The position numbers were made by a program, and so were the translations under genes. The notes below the pieces were generated by a model, which did not search any database, was not told where the DNA came from, and saw only the letters and a list, made by a program, of their open reading frames with translations. Of a stretch of 64,000 bases of DNA, positions 12,415-22,215 are shown one piece after another. The stretch's first letter is position 1. The number at the start of each line of letters is the position of its first letter. The stretch lies in NCBI GenBank assembly GCA_949358305.1, contig OX442314.1, positions 8,425,060 through 8,489,059 on the forward strand, in the 5' to 3' direction. This stretch comes from Strigamia acuminata. Lineage: Eukaryota > Arthropoda > Chilopoda > Geophilomorpha > Linotaeniidae.

Positions 12415-13274
12415 CCGGGTGGTCTACATAAAAGCGACCCGACAATACAAGTATACATGCACAAAATTAAATATACATTAATCATTAGCTGTGCGCAGTG
12501 TTGTTTATTTAACGTTTCTAGTGCAGTTTTTTCCGCTCTTTCGTTTGGTGTTTAGTTTTGAACAATCCGAGCCTTCGTTCTCGAGATATTTGCATTTTTC
12601 TTCAATTTTTGTCCGAATTTTCTAAATTTGATGGCACTAGTCAGCTTGAATTTTAGATTTTGGGGTAATTTTGTGGATTTCTTCAGCAGTACTGGTACCG
12701 GTATAGGTACACAGTACTTATAAAAAAATACCGCAATTTGTGGGACTGGTACGGTACCTGTAACACTTTTTTGGTACCAAACGACTTTACTTTAGCAAAA
12801 TCTCAAAAAATGTAGCAAAATCTCAAAAAATGTAGCAAAATCTCAAAAAATGTAGCAAAATCTCACAAAATCAAGCACAATCTTACAAAATCTCACAAAG
12901 TCAAGCACAATCTCACAAAATCTTATAAAATCAAGCAAAATCTCATACTGGTACATCTGAAAAAATCCATAAAAGTACAATTGAAGAGATTCAAAAAGTA
13001 CCACAAAATTCAGGAATGACTAGAGCAATCAAACTTAGCGAATTGGGACAATAATTGATTAAAATCGCAAATATCTTGAGAACAAAAGCTCAGATCTTCA
13101 AAAACTAAATACCAAACGAATGAGCGGAAAAAACTACACTAGAAACGTTAATTGAACAACCCTGACCACAGCTAATGATTTATGTATATTTAATTTTGTG
13201 CATGTATACATTTTTTGAGTCGCCCTTCGCAAGACTCCGTGTATTGTCGGGCCGCTTTTATGTGGGCCACCTGG
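12415..13274. mobile_element. 860-bp inverted-repeat element, TIR CCGGGTGG, TA target site
   Basis: The ends are CCGGGTGG...ACATAAAAGCG at the left and GGGCCGCTTTTATGTGG...CCACCTGG at the right. The inverted repeat continues for ~200 bases (ATTAAATATACATTAATCAT, AACGTTTCTAGTGCAG, AGATATTTGCATTTT pair with their complements at 13060-13210). TA lies at 12413-12414 and 13275-13276. The interior holds a GGTACC-rich stretch and a 20-bp repeat AAAATCTCAAAAAATGTAGC (12795-12960). It has no transposase. Confidence 0.9.
12795..12960. repeat. 20-bp repeat AAAATCTCAAAAAATGTAGC
   Basis: Four near-perfect units are followed by degenerate ones (AAAATCAAGCACAATCTCAC), inside the inverted-repeat element. 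Confidence 0.85.
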
Positions 13275-13285
13275 TACAACACTGT

Positions 13286-13640
13286 TGGGGACATATTGCA
13301 TGCATGAAAATATTTTAAAACAAAAAGGCCTTTCGATATTGCCAAAGAATTTTTTTATTATTTACAATTGATACAAGTTTTCATATATTAAACGTTTGCA
13401 TATTTTTTCTCATCAATTGAATTGGACTTCAGTCTTCATCATTCCTAAAAAGTCACAGAAATTATTCAAAAGTAATTTACGAGTTTTAAAGAACAAAAAA
13501 CTAAATTTTGCTCATGGATTACACTCAAGGCTAAATAACTGCTTCACTTTCAGATTGTTCTCTATTGTAGTTATCACTCACAAAATCTAACAAAATGTCT
13601 TTTACAACTCATTTTAAAACTCAAAACTTCAAAATATGTG
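13286..13640. repeat. 3'-flank block of the peptide-gene duplications
   Basis: GGGACATATTGCATG, AAAATATTT.AAAACAAA, TTATTTACAATTGAT and ATTATTCAAAAGTAATTTAC occur in the same order here, at 15420-15610, 19431-19640 and 27303-27515. This marks the downstream side (minus-strand genes) of successive tandem duplications. Confidence 0.8.
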
Positions 13641-13939
13641 TACAAGGGTGCAGAAGGATACTTTGTCGTGACCCAACTTAGGGTTAAACAATACAAAATG
13701 TTTAATAACCGAATAATAAAATAAATCAAAAGAATCTACTCCTCCCTAAACTCTATTCCGAAAAGTACTTGAAATACTCCCATTGGTTGGGAGATTCACA
13801 TTGTGGATGACTACAATCACATGACTGAGTCAACCAATCCTGGTGCGTCACTATGCAAACACACAACAAATACACAAAATGGCTGCTGACATTATACCGA
13901 GGAGACCGACAATCGCAAAAAATCTCGTTGATGGTTGGC

Positions 13940-14035
13940 TAAATCCCAAATAAATTCTTAAATCTTGTACAAATCCCTAAATCCCGATTAAATCCCTAAA
14001 TCTCGACTAAATCCCTAAATCTCAAAATAAATCCC
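13940..14035. repeat. Short AAATCCCTAAATC repeat
   Basis: Six or so imperfect 15-17-bp units (AAATCCCTAAATCCCGATT, AAATCTCGACT) lie at the 3' end of peptide gene 1; the extended reading frame runs into them. Confidence 0.7.
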
Positions 14036-14333
14036 CATGAACACTTTACCTTTTTGCAAGGTTCAAGACAAGCGCACTCGCCACTGCGGCAGTAACCTAT
14101 CGGATCACCAGGATTGGTGCAAAAGATGTCACACGTCACGTTCTTAAGACATGGGTGGAGGCCACCTGAAGGAACAGGAGTAGCTACTGACCGGCAATCC
14201 TTCTTTGCTACTAAGAATTGGAAATCTTTTTTCAAAGACCAAATATTAAACCAAAACTGAAATTTCCTTGTCCCGAATAGACCTTACCAACGCTCAGCAC
14301 AAGACAAAAGAGCAAGTTGATTAGATATTTCAT
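13996..14333 (-). CDS. Secreted CS-alpha-beta peptide, gene 1 (stop-loss, C-terminal extension)
   Basis: Two exons: 14333-14288 encodes a 15-residue hydrophobic signal peptide starting MKYLINLLFC, with donor G|GTAAGG (phase 1). A likely exon 2, 14210-13996, begins after ATTCTTAG. The mature part has eight cysteines spaced x15-x5-x3-x9-x4-x1-x3. The CxxxC plus CxC pairing is the CS-alpha-beta fold of defensins and many arthropod venom peptides. Paralogues stop right after the last Cys of ACLxPC; here the TAA is replaced by AAA and the frame runs 19 further codons (an extra Cys included) into an AAATCCCTAAATC-type repeat. Function (antimicrobial or toxin) cannot be told from sequence. An alternative acceptor upstream (AAAAAAG) is also in frame. 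Confidence 0.8.
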
Positions 14334-14904
14334 TTTCAATGAATACTCTTGTGTTGGAAGTATTTAACTACGTAATGAACAGCGGACTTTCTTTTTGGTA
14401 CCGGTAATGTCGTACACAAACAAATTTATTAATGGCCTTATCTAAATTGTTTTCAACTTTAATTAACAAAGTGTATTCAATTATGTATTTCAAACAATTG
14501 AATAATAAGTCATAAGGATGCCATAAAGTCTATTAAATATGAACTCATTGCTAGTTATTAGAATGGGCCTAAGCGTTAGGAAAATACCACCAACAGATGG
14601 CGAAAAGAAAAGTATTCGCTAAGACTTAAAGTAATAGCGTCACGTGTTGAGGTTGTCGACGAGAAATAATGCACAGTTTAATTGTTTAAACTAAATAAAG
14701 ACGGTTTATTAGACCTGCGACTTGACTTGTACGCAAGGTCGAACTTCAAAAGCAATAATACACACTACGTCAGTAGGCAGTACAAATCTTTATGCTGTCT
14801 GACGTGCAAGAACGAATCACAATGTTATAAATAAAACACACTAGTATGTTCACTGCAAAATATCTACTCAACATCACGTTTGTTTTAAAAATTAACAGAG
14901 GGGC

Positions 14905-15145
14905 ATAGTAGGAGTCAAGTGTTGCATCGAACGCAAACTAAGTTTGTTAGTTCGCAAACTAAGATCGCAAAATAGTTCACTTTTACAATAAGAGGTTTGA
15001 AAAATGATACACTGAAGGTGCTGAAGTGATTATGACGATTATTCTGCCGAAGCGATTATCATGTGACTTGTGCGAACCAATCACATAAATTATCACTTCA
15101 GCACTTCAGCGCTTATGTATAATCGTTTGAAAAGGAGTTATTTAC
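14905..15145. mobile_element. Fragments of hAT-like and TA-AGGGG MITEs
   Basis: GTGTTGCATCGAACGCAAAC and TTCGCAAACTAAGATCGC match the left part of the element at 61503. Immediately after, ATAAGAGGTTTGAAAAATGA...CACTGAAGG...TTTGAAAAGGAGTTAT is a degraded inverted pair of the 59691-60036 family. Confidence 0.5.
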
Positions 15146-15419
15146 CGTGAAGATCGGATAAGCGGTTTTGATAACACATCATACTTAAGAGGTGTATAGT
15201 TTGCGTTTGCTATTTTCAAGGTCGTTTAAACATTCTTACTAATTGTCGCAACTTAAACCCATGTGCATCCAAGAAACAGGAATACAACAAGTTGTGTATA
15301 AAGTATTCTGATGTGCCATTCCAGCGCCCTTACAAGAGCTTTAAGTCATTGTTCCCTAAGTTACCAGATCTGAATGCATTTTATCAGTTCATGGAGACAC
15401 ACCAACTGTAAATCTGGCA

Positions 15420-15615
15420 TAAAAATATTTGAAAACAAAAAGGTCTTCGGATATTGCCAAAGAATTTATTTATTATTTACAATTGATTAGTTTTCATATT
15501 TTAAACATTTTAAAATTTTGCATAATTTTTCGCATCAATTGAATTGGATACTCAGTCTTCATCATTTCTAAAAAGTGAATGAAATTATTCAAAAGTAATT
15601 TACGAGTCTTAAAAA
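15420..15615. repeat. Second copy of the 3'-flank block
   Basis: AAAAATATTTGAAAACAAAA, GATATTGCCAAAGAATTT and ATTATTCAAAAGTAATTTAC repeat the 13286-13640 block, placed downstream of peptide gene 2. Confidence 0.75.
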
Positions 15616-16273
15616 ACAAACAAGTAAATATCTGTAATGCATGGAAGCATTACTTCTTAGACTTCTAAACCCCTTCCTACACTTTTCTGTCCGTCTGTCC
15701 CTAAATTAAACACCAAAATAAAAGAAAACAAAGTAATAAAAAATAAATTTTTTTGGCCAAAATAAAGCAACAACGAACAAAATCCCACCAAAATTCGATC
15801 AAAAATGATCATTTTAGACGACTAGAGCGCCATAAGGTAAATAAAACGTCATTTCCGGTTCGGGTTGTAATAGACGACTAAAAGTCTAATAAAACCAGTT
15901 TTTTTTTATTAAACCGGAGGTCGGAGAAATACGAAAATACCTTAGGAACCTAATACAAGTATGCTGAGTTCATTGCGGTGTTATAGATAACTTGGGCAAC
16001 TGGCATTGGTCCTCTATCAATCCGGTACGTTATAAAACATCACGTTATAACCTTACACCATTATAACAGAATATAATTATAAGGAATAGGCCTGTATTAT
16101 AACCTTATGTAATAAGGGAGCCAGTTTAAGTATCCTTATGATTTTGCCAACAATAATCCTGACCCATTTTGTCACTCTAAATTTAATGAAATTAACATTT
16201 TCAATACGGAAACATGTCAAAGTTAAACCAAACCAATCAAATAGATATTTAATGCTAAGTTACATTTTACCTC

Positions 16274-16534
16274 TTAGCGCGTGAATCTACACTTGCACTC
16301 GTGATCAGTACAGCGACCTACGAAAAAACCTTCGTCTGCACAAGGTTTTTTACAGTCGGCGTCTTTACTGCACCGTTTTCCATGGTCCAGTTCACCAAAC
16401 TCCCTCGCTAATAAGAATTTGAGATTTTTTTTTCAAAGATAAAATATTACGACAAAACTGAAATGTGTTTGTACTGAATAGAACTTACCAACACACAGAA
16501 CAAAGCAGACGAACAAGATGGTTAGATATTTCAT
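16274..16534 (-). CDS. Secreted CS-alpha-beta peptide, gene 2 (six-cysteine form)
   Basis: Exon 1 is 16534-16489 (signal peptide MKYLTILFVCFVLCV; donor G|GTAAGT, phase 1). Exon 2 is 16407-16274 after acceptor TTCTTATTAG. The 59-residue precursor has a mature part with six cysteines spaced x5-x3-x9-x4-x1, exactly the core spacing of genes 1 and 3-5. It lacks the first and last cysteine of the eight-cysteine members and ends in a basic tail (CKCRFTR). Six-cysteine CS-alpha-beta peptides include defensins and potassium-channel-type toxins; I cannot choose between them. The intron is 81 bases. This is the most diverged mature sequence together with gene 6, and has no His-rich segment. Confidence 0.85.
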
Positions 16535-16942
16535 TTTCGATGGATGCTCTTTTAGTAGAAAGAATTTAACTAACAAATAGCGGATGGAAGAATTTCTTTT
16601 TGGATGTCTGTGCTGTTGTAGCGATAATACTTGTATATACACATTTATTAATGGCCATATCTGAATGGTCTCTAATTGGTTGTATTTAATCGAGTTTATG
16701 AGGAACTATCAATTCTAATATATCAACTAATAGACCATAAACTAAAGAAATGAAATATTAATCAACAAAACACCCATCCAATAAAGTATTTTAAGCAATT
16801 GAATAAACATACACATGCGGATGCTATATAATGTTTATTTAAAATGAATTATTAATTGTTACTTATTACGGAATACAATTTATATAAAGTTATTAAGTGC
16901 ATTCAAGGTTTGTCTTACAAAATGTTGTGTGGTTGAAGTTTC

Positions 16943-17352
16943 ATACTCTGGCAGACCTTAAGAGTGGCCTTTCTCCCATTGGCCGAGCCATTTTACTGGC
17001 GTATTTATACAAAAAAATAGACCAAAACACCAGAATTGCATTAGATGTCCAGACATTGCAATCGATTACCTATTGTTAGGAAATTGTTTGCTTTCCTGAC
17101 AAAGCAACCAATAAACTAAAAAAAAAAATGTATTATGAAATGCAAACGACCTAAAACATTATTATATGAATTAAAAAAAATATTTTCTTATAAAATACAA
17201 ATAAAATTTCATCATTTTAATCATTAGAATAATCAAAAAAATTAAGAAAAAAACAAAACTACTTTTCCTGGTGGTATGACACAGTCTACAGTTAGTAGTA
17301 TTAAGGCTGGGCCAATGGGAGAAAGGCCACTCTTAAGGTCTGCCAGAGTATA
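16943..17352. mobile_element. MITE of the TATACTCTGG family
   Basis: ATACTCTGGCAGACCTTAAG at the left and CTTAAGGTCTGCCAGAGTAT at the right are exact inverted repeats. Inner TTTCTCCCATTGGCCGAG / GCCAATGGGAGAAA pair too. The body has an A-rich middle and no ORF. Confidence 0.9.
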
Positions 17353-17481
17353 CTGTAGTTATAAAATTAGACATAACCTTATACACGTCACGTGATACTA
17401 CCGAAACCCAAGCGCAAACTGTAGTAATGAACATACATTAGAGTAATGTTGTATTTTATAGTTACAATGTTTAAAACAATA

Positions 17482-17487
17482 TTTATT
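17482..17487 (-). terminator. AATAAA poly(A) signal of peptide gene 3
   Basis: AATAAA on the minus strand lies about 107 bases after the stop, at the same relative place as in genes 4 and 5. Confidence 0.55.
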
Positions 17488-17593
17488 TCCCCAAAATATA
17501 TTATTTAATTGAAGCTTGATCACAACGATGCAACAATGCCACAACTTTGAAAAGCACTTCTTTTCAATCAATTCCCCACGAACACTTTACTTC

Positions 17594-17919
17594 TCAACAA
17601 GATACAAGACATGCGCACTGGCCAAAGCGACAGAAACCTCTTGGAAAATCCTTTTCGGTGCACAAGGGGTTACATGTGGCATCCCTAAGACACGGGTTCA
17701 TGCCACCTGTAGGAACAGGACGACCCGCTAACCCGCAATCGCGAGCTAATAAGTCACGGTCAGGATCAGGATGATGATGATGAACGTGCTTTGCTAATAA
17801 GAATTGGAAATCTTTTATCAAAGACAAAATATTAAACCAAAACTGAATTTTCCTTGTCCAGAACAAACCTTACCAACGCACAACACAAGGCAGAAAAGCA
17901 AGATGATTGGATATTTCAT
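17594..17919 (-). CDS. Secreted CS-alpha-beta peptide, gene 3 (His-rich pro-segment)
   Basis: Exon 1 is 17919-17874 (signal MKYPIILLFCLVLCV, phase-1 donor GTAAGG). Exon 2 is 17793-17594 after TTCTTATTAG. Behind the signal comes AKHVHHHHPDPDRDLLARDC: four consecutive histidines, acidic/proline residues, then the first cysteine. Eight cysteines are spaced x14-x5-x3-x9-x4-x1-x3, and TGA follows the last one. The (GAT)n-type trinucleotide run on the plus strand codes the histidines. The role of the His segment (spacer, metal binding or removed propeptide) is unknown. The gene sits between two TATACTCTGG MITEs. Confidence 0.87.
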
Positions 17920-18169
17920 TTTCAACGGATGCTCTTGTGGTAGAAGTATTAAACTACGTAACGAATAGCAGACTTTCTTTTTGGATTCCGCTGACGTGGT
18001 CCCGGTAATGCCATAAACTTAAAAATTTATTAATGGCCCTATCAAAATCGTCTTTAATTGTTTTCAATATTAATTAACTAAAAGTGCATTCAATGATGTA
18101 TTCTAAACAATAAAATAATCATACATAAGGATGCTATAAAGTTAATTTAATGTGAAGTAATTGTTAATT

Positions 18170-18360
18170 ATTAGAATTTAGATATGAAATTGCTTTCAAG
18201 GCTCAAGTTAAAAAATCAATGAAATAATAAATAAATCAAAAACAATAATACCATAAATTGCCGCCTGGGCGTTTATTTATTCTAATAAACAACAATTATT
18301 ATTATTATATTTGGGGGGAAACGATAGATGGAGCAAATTTAATAAAAGAACTGCAATGGA
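18170..18360. repeat. 5'-flank block shared with gene 6
   Basis: TTTCAAGGCTCAAGT, AAATCAAAAACAATAATACC and GTTTATTTATTC.AATAAACAACAA here correspond to 30360-30480 upstream of gene 6, so genes 3 and 6 derive from one duplicated unit. Confidence 0.7.
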
Positions 18361-18362
18361 CC

Positions 18363-18694
18363 TATACTCTTGTCAAGTCCCAGATAAGCCTCACTTCCAT
18401 TGTCCGAGCCATTTCACTTGTGTAGTGACAAGAATTGCACTTGATGTACAGACATTGTAATCGAAAAAACAAATTCTAACATTGTTTGCTTTCCTGACGA
18501 AGCAACCAATAAACTGAACACACATGTATATTGAATTAAAAACAGCATAAAACTTAATTTTATGAATGAAAAAAACATTTGATTATAAAAAAATACAAAA
18601 CTACTTTTCCTGGTGGTAGTACAGAGTCTACAGTTAGTAGTAATTAGACTAGGCCAATGGGAGTGAGGCTTATCTTGGAGTTGACAAGAGTATA
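18363..18694. mobile_element. Short MITE of the TATACTCTTG family
   Basis: TATACTCTTGTCAA at the left and TTGACAAGAGTATA at the right are inverted. Inner AGATAAGCCTCA / TGAGGCTTATCT also pair. The internal words ACTACTTTTCCTGGTGG and CAGACATTGTAATCGA are common to the family. Confidence 0.85.
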
Positions 18695-19704
18695 TGCTAC
18701 CAAGAGATGGCAAAAATAAAAGTATTCACCTAAAACTTAGAGATGGCATAAAGTTTGTTTAGTAGTTGCTGCACAGTTTGCGACAGGAACCAGGAACCTT
18801 TCCATATAAAAACCCCATTATGCCTATAAGTATAGTGGAAAACTTATAACTCCTCGGAGCTTAGACAGTAACTAAAAACAGCATAGTCAATCTGGTAGTT
18901 TTCCACTATTTACGTCACTGACTAAAAATTTGGATTAGCAATTACCGCTTTCGTCGCCATTTTGAATTCTCCGCTTCATTCACGGGCAGCGTACATGTTA
19001 CGATTTATCTAATTGTATTTGCTTTTAATTCGGTTAAATTCACAATAATAAAGTGGCAGCATTGTATTGAAACAGTTAAAATCAGGAATTCTCTCTTTTT
19101 ATGCTAACGAGACAAGGCTGCTTTTGGTAATTACGTGACATGTATAAGGTTTCGTCTAATTTTATAACTATAACATAAAACTTCAACCGCAACCCAACCT
19201 TACACTAAATATAGCGTAAAAGATGTCATAATTATTAGGGTAAAGCACCTGCCGCAAACTGTGTACTACTAGTACGCCACTACGTATAACTATAAATATA
19301 ATTATAAAGTAATTATAACCGAAACCGCAATTTAAAACTTTATGGTAATTAACTTGTTTAAACGGTCGCGGATATTTTTAAAAACTTCTATCTCAATGCG
19401 CACATCTAAATAATAATACAGGTTAGTTTGGGACATATTGCATGGCACAAAAATATTTGAAAACAAATTACCAAGGAATTTATTTATTTTTTACAATTAC
19501 TTGTAGTTACTGGTAGTGTTCATATATCAAACGTTTATAAAGTTCGCATAATTTTTCTCATCAAATTGGAATTGGATCCTCGATCTTCATCATTTCTATA
19601 AAGTGAAACACATTATTCAAAAGTAATTTACAAAAAAAAAGAATCTTCTCCTCAATATAACGAACATACATTAGAATAATGTTTAAAATGTTTAAAACAA
19701 AATA

Positions 19705-19710
19705 TTTATT
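19705..19710 (-). terminator. AATAAA poly(A) signal of peptide gene 4
   Basis: AATAAA on the minus strand, about 110 bases after the stop codon; conserved in gene 5. Confidence 0.55.
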
Positions 19711-19820
19711 TGCCAAAAATATATCGTTTCCAAAATAGAAGTTTGATTACAATGATGCAACAATGCCACAACTTTGAAAAGCACTTATTTTCAATCAATT
19801 CCCCACGAACACTTCATTTC

Positions 19821-20143
19821 TTAGCAAGGTCTAAAACATTCGCACTGGCCAGCGCGACAGGAACCTATTGGAAAATCCCTTTCGGTGCACAAAGGGTTAC
19901 ATGTAACGTTCCAACGACACGGGTGCAAGCCACCTACAGGAACAGGACGACCCCCTGCCCCGCAATCGCGAGCTAATAAGTCACGGCGGTGATGATGATG
20001 ATGATGAACGTGCTTTGCTAATAAAAATTGGAAATCTTTTTTCAAAGACAAAATATTAAACTAAAACTAAAATTTTTTTGTTCAGAATAAACCTTACCAA
20101 AGCAAAACACAAGGCAGAAGAGCAAGGTGATTAGATATTTCAT
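19821..20143 (-). CDS. Secreted CS-alpha-beta peptide, gene 4 (six-His pro-segment)
   Basis: Exon 1 is 20143-20098 (signal MKYLITLLFCLVFCF, phase-1 donor GTAAGG). Exon 2 is 20017-19821 after TTTTTATTAG. The pro-segment is AKHVHHHHHHRRDLLARDC, six contiguous histidines followed by a dibasic RR that could be a processing site. Eight cysteines have the x14-x5-x3-x9-x4-x1-x3 spacing; TAA follows the terminal Cys. It is the paralogue of gene 5, made by the tandem duplication described here; signal exon and intron are nearly identical, whereas several mature residues differ. Defensin-like or toxin-like action cannot be decided. Confidence 0.88.
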
Positions 20144-20245
20144 TTTCAATGGATGCTCTTGTGGTGAAAGTATTTAACTACGTAATGAATAGCGGACTTT
20201 CTTTTTGGTACCGGTAAGGGTGTACACATACAAATTTATTAATGG
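20144..20245 (-). promoter_or_regulatory. Conserved upstream block of the peptide genes
   Basis: Reading on the minus strand, ATTAATAAATTTG (TATA-like), GGTACC, AAAGAAAGTCCGCT, ATTCATTACGTAGTTAAATA and AAGAGCATCCATTGAAAATG occur in this order before the start of genes 1, 3, 4 and 5 with few changes and more weakly before genes 2 and 6. Such conservation suggests a shared core promoter, but part of it simply reflects recent duplication. Confidence 0.5.
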
Positions 20246-20440
20246 CTTTATCTAAATAGTCTCTAATTGTTTTCAATATTAATTGACTAAAAGTGCATTC
20301 AATAATGTATTCTAGACAATTGAATAATCATACATAAGGATGCTATCAAGTTTATTTAATATGAAGTCATTGTTAATTATTAGAATGGATATAATCAATG
20401 CAAGTATTTCAAGGCTCAAATCACAAAATACTTAATACAG

Positions 20441-20490
20441 TCGAACCTTGTTACATCAAATACTTAAAAATGGCTTGGTTGGTTGGTTGG
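20441..20490. mobile_element. Truncated left end of a pogo-like MITE
   Basis: CAGTCGAACCTTGTTACATC up to TTGGTTGGTTGG matches the first ~50 bases of the complete element at 29211-29742, then jumps to the duplication start sequence. Confidence 0.8.
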
Positions 20491-20904
20491 TACTCCTCGG
20501 AGCTTAGACCGTAACTGAAAACAGCAAAGCCAATCTGGTAGTTTTCCACTATTTACGTCACTGACTAAAAATTTGGATTAGCAATTACCGCTTTCGTCAC
20601 CATTTTGAATTCTCCGCTTCATTCACGCGCGGAGTACAAGTTACGATTTATCTAATTGTTTTTGCTTTTAATTCGGTTAAATTCACAATAATAAAGTTGC
20701 AGCATTGTATTGAAACAGTTAAAATCAAGAATTCTCTCTTTTTATGCTAACGAGACAAGGTTACTTTTGGTAATTACGTGACATGTATAAGGTTTCGTCT
20801 AATTTTATAACTATAACATAAAACTTCAACCGCAACCCAACCTTACAGTAAATATAGCATAAAAGATGTCATAATTATTAGGGTAAAGCACATGCCGCAA
20901 ACTA

Positions 20905-21327
20905 GGTACATTCGAAAAGTCATCAAAACGAGTGTAAATGCGTTGACACTCGTTTTCACACGACATTTACACGAATTAATTCGTGTAAATGTCGTGTAAA
21001 CTGGTTAAACGGAAACGACCTGCAAGCCACGTTTAAATCTCCGTTCAATGAGTTTTCTAGTTCAAATCGGGTCTTGCTGGCAGCCATCTTGGATTTTCGT
21101 TAGATCGGTTGCAACTATTTACGTTTGTGCAATCGAATGCGGCCGGTGTTCGGCCGCATTTGTGCGATTGAATGTGGCCGATGTTTGGGCTAATTTATTT
21201 ACACTTGAATTTACACTGAAATTTACACAGTAATTTATTTTTAAACTCGAAAATTGGGTCGTTTAACTTGACATTTACACTACCAGTTGCACTGGTCGTT
21301 TAGTGCAAATGACTTTTCGAATGCGCC
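20905..21327. mobile_element. 423-bp MITE, TIR GG(C/T)(G/A)CATTCGAAAAGTCAT, TA site
   Basis: The left GGTACATTCGAAAAGTCAT and right ATGACTTTTCGAATGCGCC are inverted, flanked by TA (20903-20904, 21328-21329). The first duplication unit lacks it. It contains a perfect 40-base palindrome without spacer at 20958-20997, centred on GAATTAATTC, and a second inverted pair around GCGGCCGGTGTTCGGCCGC. No gene. Confidence 0.88.
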
Positions 21328-21878
21328 TACTGTGTACTACTACTAGCCCGCACCCATGTGTATTGGGCCGCTTGTATTTTTTGATGTTGCAAAAATAAAA
21401 ATCGTAAATTTCGAACTCAAAAAAAAGTTTTTAATCAAAATAAATAAATGCAACTTGTAGAACAAACATTGGGCTTTATTTTTTAAAAAAAAATAAAATT
21501 TTAACTTAAATGGGCCAAAAGTTATGGCCAGTTGAATTTGTGCTACTTGGCACAAGTGTATTGGGCCACCACGCTAACTGCCTCAAGTGAGTTGGGCCGG
21601 CAGAAAAAGCTTAGCACCACATCCAAAAAATCACACAAAAAACCGGTTTCTTCAGAAAATCATTGTTTATTTGAACAATACTTTACAATATTTTGTTGGA
21701 TAACCAAAATTTTGTATGTGAAAAGTCAAAACCTAAATGTGATGGGTTAGGAAAACTGAGCAATTGACTTGACTTTATGTTTAGAATCATTTTCCTGCTG
21801 AAATATCCATGTCAAAGGCAGTTTATCATCTCAAAATGGAAGCATAACAATCCTCCAACACTTTTTTATAAGTATATT

Positions 21879-22002
21879 TGTTGGAACAATACTTTATAAA
21901 ATCAACAATGTATTTTGGTAACTATGTATGAAACGTGTGTTATTAAAAATTCAAGATGAATGTATGAATATATGAAAGCTCCATTGCATATCTGACTCTT
22001 CA
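21879..22002 (+). repeat. Copia 5' LTR
   Basis: 124 bp, TG...CA ends. TTTATAAAATC close to the start is TATA-like. Short LTRs are common in Copia elements. Confidence 0.93.
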
Positions 22003-22018
22003 TGGGTTATGAGCCCAG
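22003..22018 (+). promoter_or_regulatory. Copia primer-binding site, initiator-Met tRNA anticodon arm type
   Basis: TGGGTTATGAGCCCAG directly follows the LTR. It is the complement, with one mismatch, of the eukaryotic initiator tRNA-Met anticodon stem-loop (CTGGGCCCATAACCCA), not of a tRNA 3' end. Known Copia elements prime from a cleaved half-tRNA of this kind. Confidence 0.75.
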
Positions 22019-22215
22019 ACACAAATTTATTATGTGAAATATGGACTGTTTTTTGGCTGAACAATTGCATATTGTGAAGAAAGGTTGGAAATCTGAAGTT
22101 TTAATGCAGTTTTAAATGTTCCATGAGAATTAGGCCCAGAATTGCCTGAGTGATAAGCCTGTGCAACATTAAGCCCTGGACTGATTAGTTGATTTTAAGT
22201 GCTATTTCTGAGGAA

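Larger units (their letters stand above)
12030..13284. mobile_element. hAT-like MITE (3' part) carrying a nested TA-site element
   Basis: The flanks share AACTTTTTGCATCGGTTT, GACGTTTTCATCATCAAA and GAACGTGAACTAGTTCGC-like words with the complete element at 61503-62000. The right terminus GATACAACACTG ends at 13284. Between GAGATA and CAACACTG lies the element 12415-13274. The uninterrupted order GAGATACAACACTG is present at 61988-62000, which proves the nesting. The left end is not identifiable. A 100-codon minus-strand ORF here is a by-product of the repeat. Confidence 0.7.
18848..20490. repeat. Tandem duplication, first unit
   Basis: ACTCCTCGGAGCTTAGAC at 18849 recurs at 20493, and collinear identity continues through AATTGGATTAG..., then (after two insertions) from 27141 to about 29263. 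The unit includes peptide gene 4; its partner includes gene 5. The right breakpoint falls in a TTGGTTGGTTGG run inside a pogo-like MITE that is complete only in the second unit. Confidence 0.85.
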
